This document shows positions 60,643 to 64,000 of a DNA stretch of 64,000 bases, piece by piece. The notes under the pieces are model-generated. The model saw only the letters and a program-made list of their open reading frames with translations. It made no database searches and was not told where the DNA came from. Within the stretch, counting starts at the first letter, position 1. The number at the start of each line of letters is the position of its first letter. The position numbers and the translations under genes were made by a program. This DNA comes from Eubacterium sp. AB3007 (GTDB lineage Bacteria > Bacillota > Clostridia > Peptostreptococcales > Anaerovoracaceae): assembly GCF_000688015.1 (NCBI RefSeq), contig NZ_JIAD01000001.1, positions 930,001 through 994,000 of the forward strand, in the 5' to 3' direction.

Positions 60643-60732
60643 GACTAAATTATAGACTAAAATTAAATTATATTCCATATTATCGTGTAATTCTATTGAA
60701 TTTTCAATATTTATGTAGTAGACTGAATTATA
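60643..60732. repeat. TAGACTRAATTATA-type repeats between putP and the TetR gene
   Basis: GACTAAATTATA (60643-60654), GACTAAAATTA (60655-60665) and GACTGAATTATA (60721-60732) recur in the same orientation in the very AT-rich divergent promoter region. They are candidate regulator binding sites. Confidence 0.4.
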
Positions 60733-60769
60733 TATAATATTATGTACCAGAATATAAACAGGAGGCTCT

Positions 60770-61372
60770 ATGAAAAAACCTGCCCGAAAGCAAACAAAAA
60801 GCCGCATCGTTTCTGCAGCTTGGAATCTTTTCTATCAATACGGCTATGACAACACCACCATCGATGACATCGTGGAAGCCTCCCACACTTCCAAGGGCTC
60901 CTTTTACCATTACTTTGAGTCCAAGGATGCTCTGCTGGGATCTCTCTCCTATCTATTCGATGAGAAATACGATGAGTTGCAGGAGACTCTGGATCCTTCC
61001 CTGAGCCCTCTGGACAAACTCCTGACCATGAACCAGGAACTCTTTCTGATGATCGAGAATACAGTGTCCGTAACCATGCTCTCCCAGCTCTTCGCTGCGC
61101 AGCTCATCACCAAGGGAGAAAAGCACCTGCTCGAGCCGGATCGCACCTATTACCGACTCCTGCGTCGTATCGCCATCGAAGGACAACAACAGGCCGTCTT
61201 TCGGGACGACCTGAGTGTCAATGATATCATGCGGGCTTACGCTATGTTCGAACGCGGTATGATGTACGAGTGGTGCCTCTCCGGCGGCAACTACTCTCTC
61301 TACCAGTACTCCAACCAACTGCTGCCCCTATTCCTGAAGGGCCTGTGTGTCAAAGGGGACGGTTCTTTTTGA
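60770..61372 (+). CDS. TetR-family transcriptional regulator
   Basis: The 200-residue protein has the TetR helix-turn-helix at residues about 10-56 (IVSAAWNLFYQYGYDNTTIDDIVEASHTSKGSFYHYF in two parts), ending in the KGSFYHYFESKDALL signature. The C-terminal ligand domain is helical and unrecognised. AGGAGG precedes the ATG. Being divergent from putP-proC it may control proline uptake, or itself; the direct repeats in the gap are possible sites. A nine-base perfect hairpin (61346-61376) spans its last codons and stop. Confidence 0.93.
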   Translation: MKKPARKQTKSRIVSAAWNLFYQYGYDNTTIDDIVEASHTSKGSFYHYFESKDALLGSLSYLFDEKYDELQETLDPSLSPLDKLLTMNQELFLMIENTVSVTMLSQLFAAQLITKGEKHLLEPDRTYYRLLRRIAIEGQQQAVFRDDLSVNDIMRAYAMFERGMMYEWCLSGGNYSLYQYSNQLLPLFLKGLCVKGDGSF

Positions 61373-61381
61373 CACATCAAA

Positions 61382-62341
61382 TTAGAATCCCTCATAGGAC
61401 TTTCCTGCCATAAGCCTGGTTCCCTTGATGGCGGCTAGCTCAGTCACCGTCACAGCCTCGAACCCCTGTTCCTTCAGGTCCTTGCAGATGGCATCGACGG
61501 CATCCGCCGTGGAATCATAGATCTCGTGCAACAACACGATCTGTCCATCCTTCACTTTCTTACGGACTACCTTAATAAGTTTTTTTGTGTTACGCTGCTC
61601 CCAGTCCCTGGTATCCAGCGTCCACATTATGTTGGGCCGTCCAATGACAGCCAGTACCTTGTCATTGTAATCTCCGTAGGGTACGCGAACCAGAGTGGTC
61701 TTGTGGCCAGTGTATTTCCTCACCTTACGGTCAGTACCGGCCAGCTGCTTGCGGATCTTCTTCTCGGAGAGTTTGGTGAGGTCCTTGTGGTTGTTGGTAT
61801 GGTTGCCGTACTCAAACCCTAGTTTACTCCCTTTCCTCAGGAGTTTTCCGTTCTTCTCGTTTATGTTCTTCCCGATCTGGAAAAAGGTAGCGCGGCAACC
61901 GTTTTCCTGCAGCGCCTTCTGGATCTTCCTGGTGGTGTCGGCCTTGGGTCCATCATCAAAAGTCAGGGCAACGTGCTTCATCTTCTGGTCAAACTGCACA
62001 ACATCCGCCTTGCGCACAAAGGCCTTTCCATCCTCAAGATCGATCCTGTACCATCCCTTGTAGTAGCCTTCCGGAGATAGTTTGTCACCGAACTGCACTT
62101 TCTTCAACGCCTTGCTCCCGGTATCATCCTTCTCGTAGAGATCGGCCGATGCCTTCACCACCGCCAGCTGCGCATGCTCCGGTACTGCCTCATAGTTATC
62201 GTGGGTCACTATGAGCCCTATAGCAAAAAACAGAACGAGCAACACGACAGGTCCCGCGATCTTCAGGATCCTCCTGTGCTTCTGCTTCTTCTCTCTGCGC
62301 TCTCTGCGCCTCTCTATCGAATCGTATTCAGCCATATTCAT
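61382..62341 (-). CDS. membrane-anchored polysaccharide deacetylase with SH3-like domain
   Basis: The 319-residue protein has a highly basic cytoplasmic head, one membrane anchor (about 28-46) and an SH3b-like domain (about 55-113). The NodB deacetylase domain follows with all five motifs: LTFDDGP (motif 1), NHTNNH (zinc histidines), RVPYGDYN, DTRDW and IVLLHEI. In the last, Glu replaces the more usual Asp after LLH. The enzyme should deacetylate peptidoglycan or another surface polymer outside the membrane. It lies downstream of the fba terminator. Confidence 0.94.
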   Translation of the reverse strand: MNMAEYDSIERRRERREKKQKHRRILKIAGPVVLLVLFFAIGLIVTHDNYEAVPEHAQLAVVKASADLYEKDDTGSKALKKVQFGDKLSPEGYYKGWYRIDLEDGKAFVRKADVVQFDQKMKHVALTFDDGPKADTTRKIQKALQENGCRATFFQIGKNINEKNGKLLRKGSKLGFEYGNHTNNHKDLTKLSEKKIRKQLAGTDRKVRKYTGHKTTLVRVPYGDYNDKVLAVIGRPNIMWTLDTRDWEQRNTKKLIKVVRKKVKDGQIVLLHEIYDSTADAVDAICKDLKEQGFEAVTVTELAAIKGTRLMAGKSYEGF

Positions 62342-62387
62342 TTCCCCCTGTTAATATTGTACCACACAACAACAGAAGAACGCCACA

Positions 62388-62427
62388 CAAAAACCGCGCC
62401 CAGGCAAGCAAATTGCTAGGCGCGGTT
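62388..62427 (-). terminator. terminator of the aldolase gene
   Basis: A perfect nine-base stem (62392-62400 with 62419-62427) with a further inner GCAA/TTGC stem is followed on the minus strand by five T. Confidence 0.85.
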
Positions 62428-62458
62428 ATCTGATCCTATCAAGCAGTCATATCCGGTC

Positions 62459-63397
62459 TCATGCCTTGCCGGCACAGCCCAGAACATCGATCAACTTGTG
62501 ACGTACAGTCTCCTTGATGTTGGCGCGAGCCGGCTTCAGGTACTGTCTCGGGTCAAAGTGATCCGGATGCTCCGCAAAGTACTTGCGGATAGTACCTGTC
62601 ATGGTCAGGCGCAGGTCAGAGTCAATATTGATCTTGCAGACAGCGGAACGGGCAGCTTCTCTCAGCTGATCCTCCGGAACGCCGATGGCTCCCGGCATGT
62701 TTCCGCCGTAAGTGTTAATCATCTGCACATACTCCTGCGGAACAGAGGATGCGCCGTGCAGAACGATGGGGAATCCCGGCAGTCTCTTCTCGCACTCGTG
62801 GAGCACGTCGAAACGCAGCTGCGGTTTGGTTCCCGGCTTGAACTTGTATGCGCCGTGGCTGGTTCCGATCGCGATGGCCAGGGAGTCACATCCGGACTTG
62901 GTCACGAACTCTTCTACTTCCTCAGGCTTTGTGTAGGAGGAATCCTCCTCAGACACGTTTACATCGTCCTCGATGCCAGCCAGAGTGCCCAACTCAGCCT
63001 CTACGACTACACCGTACTTATGCGCATACTCGACCACCTCGCGGGTGATCTCGATGTTCTCCTCGAAAGGTTTGGAGGAAGCGTCGATCATGACAGAAGT
63101 AAATCCACCGTCGATGCAGGCCTTGCAGGTCTCAAAATCCGGACCGTGATCCAGGTGCAGTGCGATCGGAATATCCGGGCACTCCTGCACCGCTGCCTCT
63201 ACCAGCTTGACCAGGTAGGTGTGGTTGGCATAGGCACGGGCACCCTTGGATACCTGCAGGATCAGCGGTGCGCGCTCCTCCTGTGCTGCCTCGGTGATAC
63301 CCTGTACGATCTCCATATTGTTGACGTTGAATGCTCCGATCGCATAACCGCCATTATACGCTTTCTCGAACATTTCGGTTGTGGTTACTAAAGCCAT
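62459..63397 (-). CDS. fba: class II fructose-1,6-bisphosphate aldolase
   Basis: The 312-residue zinc aldolase has the N-terminal YAIGAFNVNNMEI, the proton-donor Asp and zinc His in ALHLDHGPDFE (about residues 78-88), SVMIDASSKPFEEN, EAELGTLAG, the zinc His in GTSHGAYKF, and VLHGASSVP. It cleaves fructose-1,6-bisphosphate in glycolysis, the step after fruK. The ribosome site is GGAAGGAAGG. It is monocistronic, between its own promoter and terminator. Confidence 0.97.
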   Translation of the reverse strand: MALVTTTEMFEKAYNGGYAIGAFNVNNMEIVQGITEAAQEERAPLILQVSKGARAYANHTYLVKLVEAAVQECPDIPIALHLDHGPDFETCKACIDGGFTSVMIDASSKPFEENIEITREVVEYAHKYGVVVEAELGTLAGIEDDVNVSEEDSSYTKPEEVEEFVTKSGCDSLAIAIGTSHGAYKFKPGTKPQLRFDVLHECEKRLPGFPIVLHGASSVPQEYVQMINTYGGNMPGAIGVPEDQLREAARSAVCKINIDSDLRLTMTGTIRKYFAEHPDHFDPRQYLKPARANIKETVRHKLIDVLGCAGKA

Positions 63398-63465
63398 AGT
63401 TATCTACCTTCCTTCCGTATGATCCTCTCTATGCGGCCGATGCCGCCAGACTGTTTTCTGACTTT

Positions 63466-63494
63466 ATTATACACAAATCCCGTATAATACGCAA
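63466..63494 (-). promoter_or_regulatory. aldolase promoter
   Basis: The minus strand has TTGCGT (63489-63494), 17 bases and TATAAT (63466-63471), just after the dnaJ stop. The -35 hexamer is the same as in the tRNA-Glu promoter. The leader carries a GGCGGC/GCCGC hairpin. Confidence 0.78.
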
Positions 63495-63499
63495 GAGAA

Positions 63500-64000
63500 C
63501 TAGGAGAACAGCTCCTTTACTTTCTGTGCAAAACCGGATTTCTTCTTGTAGCAGTCTGCTCCCACCTTCTCGCCCATCTCCCGGATGGCCTTCTTCTGGG
63601 AAGCGTTCAGTTTGGTAGGCACCTCCAGCTGCACCTTCACGTACAAGTCACCCATACGTCCGGTCCGTACGTTCTTAACGCCCTTTCCTTTCAGGCGGAA
63701 CACTGTTCCCGGCTGTGTACCGGCCGGCACCTTGTAGCTGACCTTGCCGTCCAGGGTCGGCACGGTGATCTCATCCCCCAAGGCTGCCTGGTGGAAGCCG
63801 ATGGGGATATCGATATAGAGGTTGTCCCTGTCACGCCGGAACAGTTCGTGCGGTTTGACGGAGATGACCACGTAGAAATCGCCGTTGGGTCCGCCGTTCT
63901 CTCCCGGATCTCCTTGCCCCCGAATGGGGATCACGCTGTCGTTGTCCACACCGGCCGGAATGTCCACGTTGATGGTGATGGTCTTCCTGACCTTACCGCT
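63500..64000 (-). CDS. dnaJ: chaperone DnaJ, C-terminal part (cut by the window edge)
   Basis: The 166 visible residues are the second half of the DnaJ substrate-binding region. They begin KVRKTITINVDIPAGVD, then give IRGQGDPGENGGPNGD, HELFRRDRDNLYIDIPIGF, LGDEITVPTLDG, GTVFRLKGKGV and GDLYVKV, ending in a helical tail. The J domain and zinc fingers lie outside the window. An in-frame GTG at 63967 is internal and not a start. DnaJ stimulates DnaK ATP hydrolysis. The fba promoter begins directly after the stop. Confidence 0.95.
   Translation of the reverse strand, partial: SGKVRKTITINVDIPAGVDNDSVIPIRGQGDPGENGGPNGDFYVVISVKPHELFRRDRDNLYIDIPIGFHQAALGDEITVPTLDGKVSYKVPAGTQPGTVFRLKGKGVKNVRTGRMGDLYVKVQLEVPTKLNASQKKAIREMGEKVGADCYKKKSGFAQKVKELFS

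Overview
The window reads as chromosome from an anaerobic Clostridia-type Firmicute. Supporting signs are strong AGGAGG ribosome sites almost everywhere, the mraZ-rsmH-ftsL start of a cell-division cluster, Re-type citrate synthase with a clostridial-length aconitase, a cobalamin-dependent MetH whose reactivation domain is a separate gene, a FeoB-associated Cys-rich peptide, and several ferredoxin or flavin proteins with no respiratory complex. Placement near the Anaerovoracaceae/Eubacterium group is a guess. There are no phage or transposase genes and no CRISPR array; most of the window is ordinary core and metabolic chromosome.

Layout: 0-2 kb, mraZ-rsmH-ftsL (minus). 2-5.7 kb, a GIY-YIG protein, a Cu+ ATPase whose C-terminus is a CopZ-like domain with its own internal ribosome site, and an acyl-ACP thioesterase. 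5.7-10.5 kb, an ion permease with a small partner, then gntR-deoC-pepD. 10.7-14.6 kb (plus), a YitT protein, tripeptidase PepT and a YfcC-type carrier. 14.7-17.4 kb, the feoA-feoB iron operon behind a promoter overlapped by a DtxR-type iron box. 17.4-21.4 kb, metF / MetH-activation / metH. 21.5-26.1 kb, a DUF3048 lipoprotein, then a CDF metal exporter with glycerate dehydrogenase and glycerate kinase. 26.1-27.4 kb, a gene-poor stretch holding 206-bp tandem repeats derived in part from the 3' end of tRNA-Glu(CTC), followed by tRNA-Ser(GGA). 27.4-34.4 kb, two EamA transporters, a LysR regulator, and a five-gene redox cluster (flavodoxin-like reductase, nitroreductase, two long Cys-rich ferredoxins, HypA). 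34.4-39.9 kb, a complete citrate-to-2-oxoglutarate operon with its own GntR regulator and a matching operator. 40-48 kb, an unrecognised protein, a CbiT-like protein, a lipoprotein with ferredoxin, and two large exported metallo-beta-lactamase-fold paralogues. 48-54.5 kb, the fructose PTS operon fruR-fruK-fruA-ptsH-ptsI plus an acetyltransferase. 54.6-64 kb, an AI-2E transporter, an exported protein, a NUDIX enzyme, proC-putP opposite a TetR regulator, a polysaccharide deacetylase, class II aldolase and the 3' end of dnaJ.

Together the genes suggest a peptide-, amino-acid- and fructose-using anaerobe that makes 2-oxoglutarate (hence glutamate) by the oxidative half-TCA branch with Re-citrate synthase, takes up ferrous iron, and needs cobalamin for methionine synthesis. 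The points most worth following are the internally initiated CopZ, the tRNA-Glu-derived structured tandem repeats, the ferredoxin/HypA cluster, and two transporter genes that appear to be leaderless. No clearly new multi-gene defence or mobile system was found.
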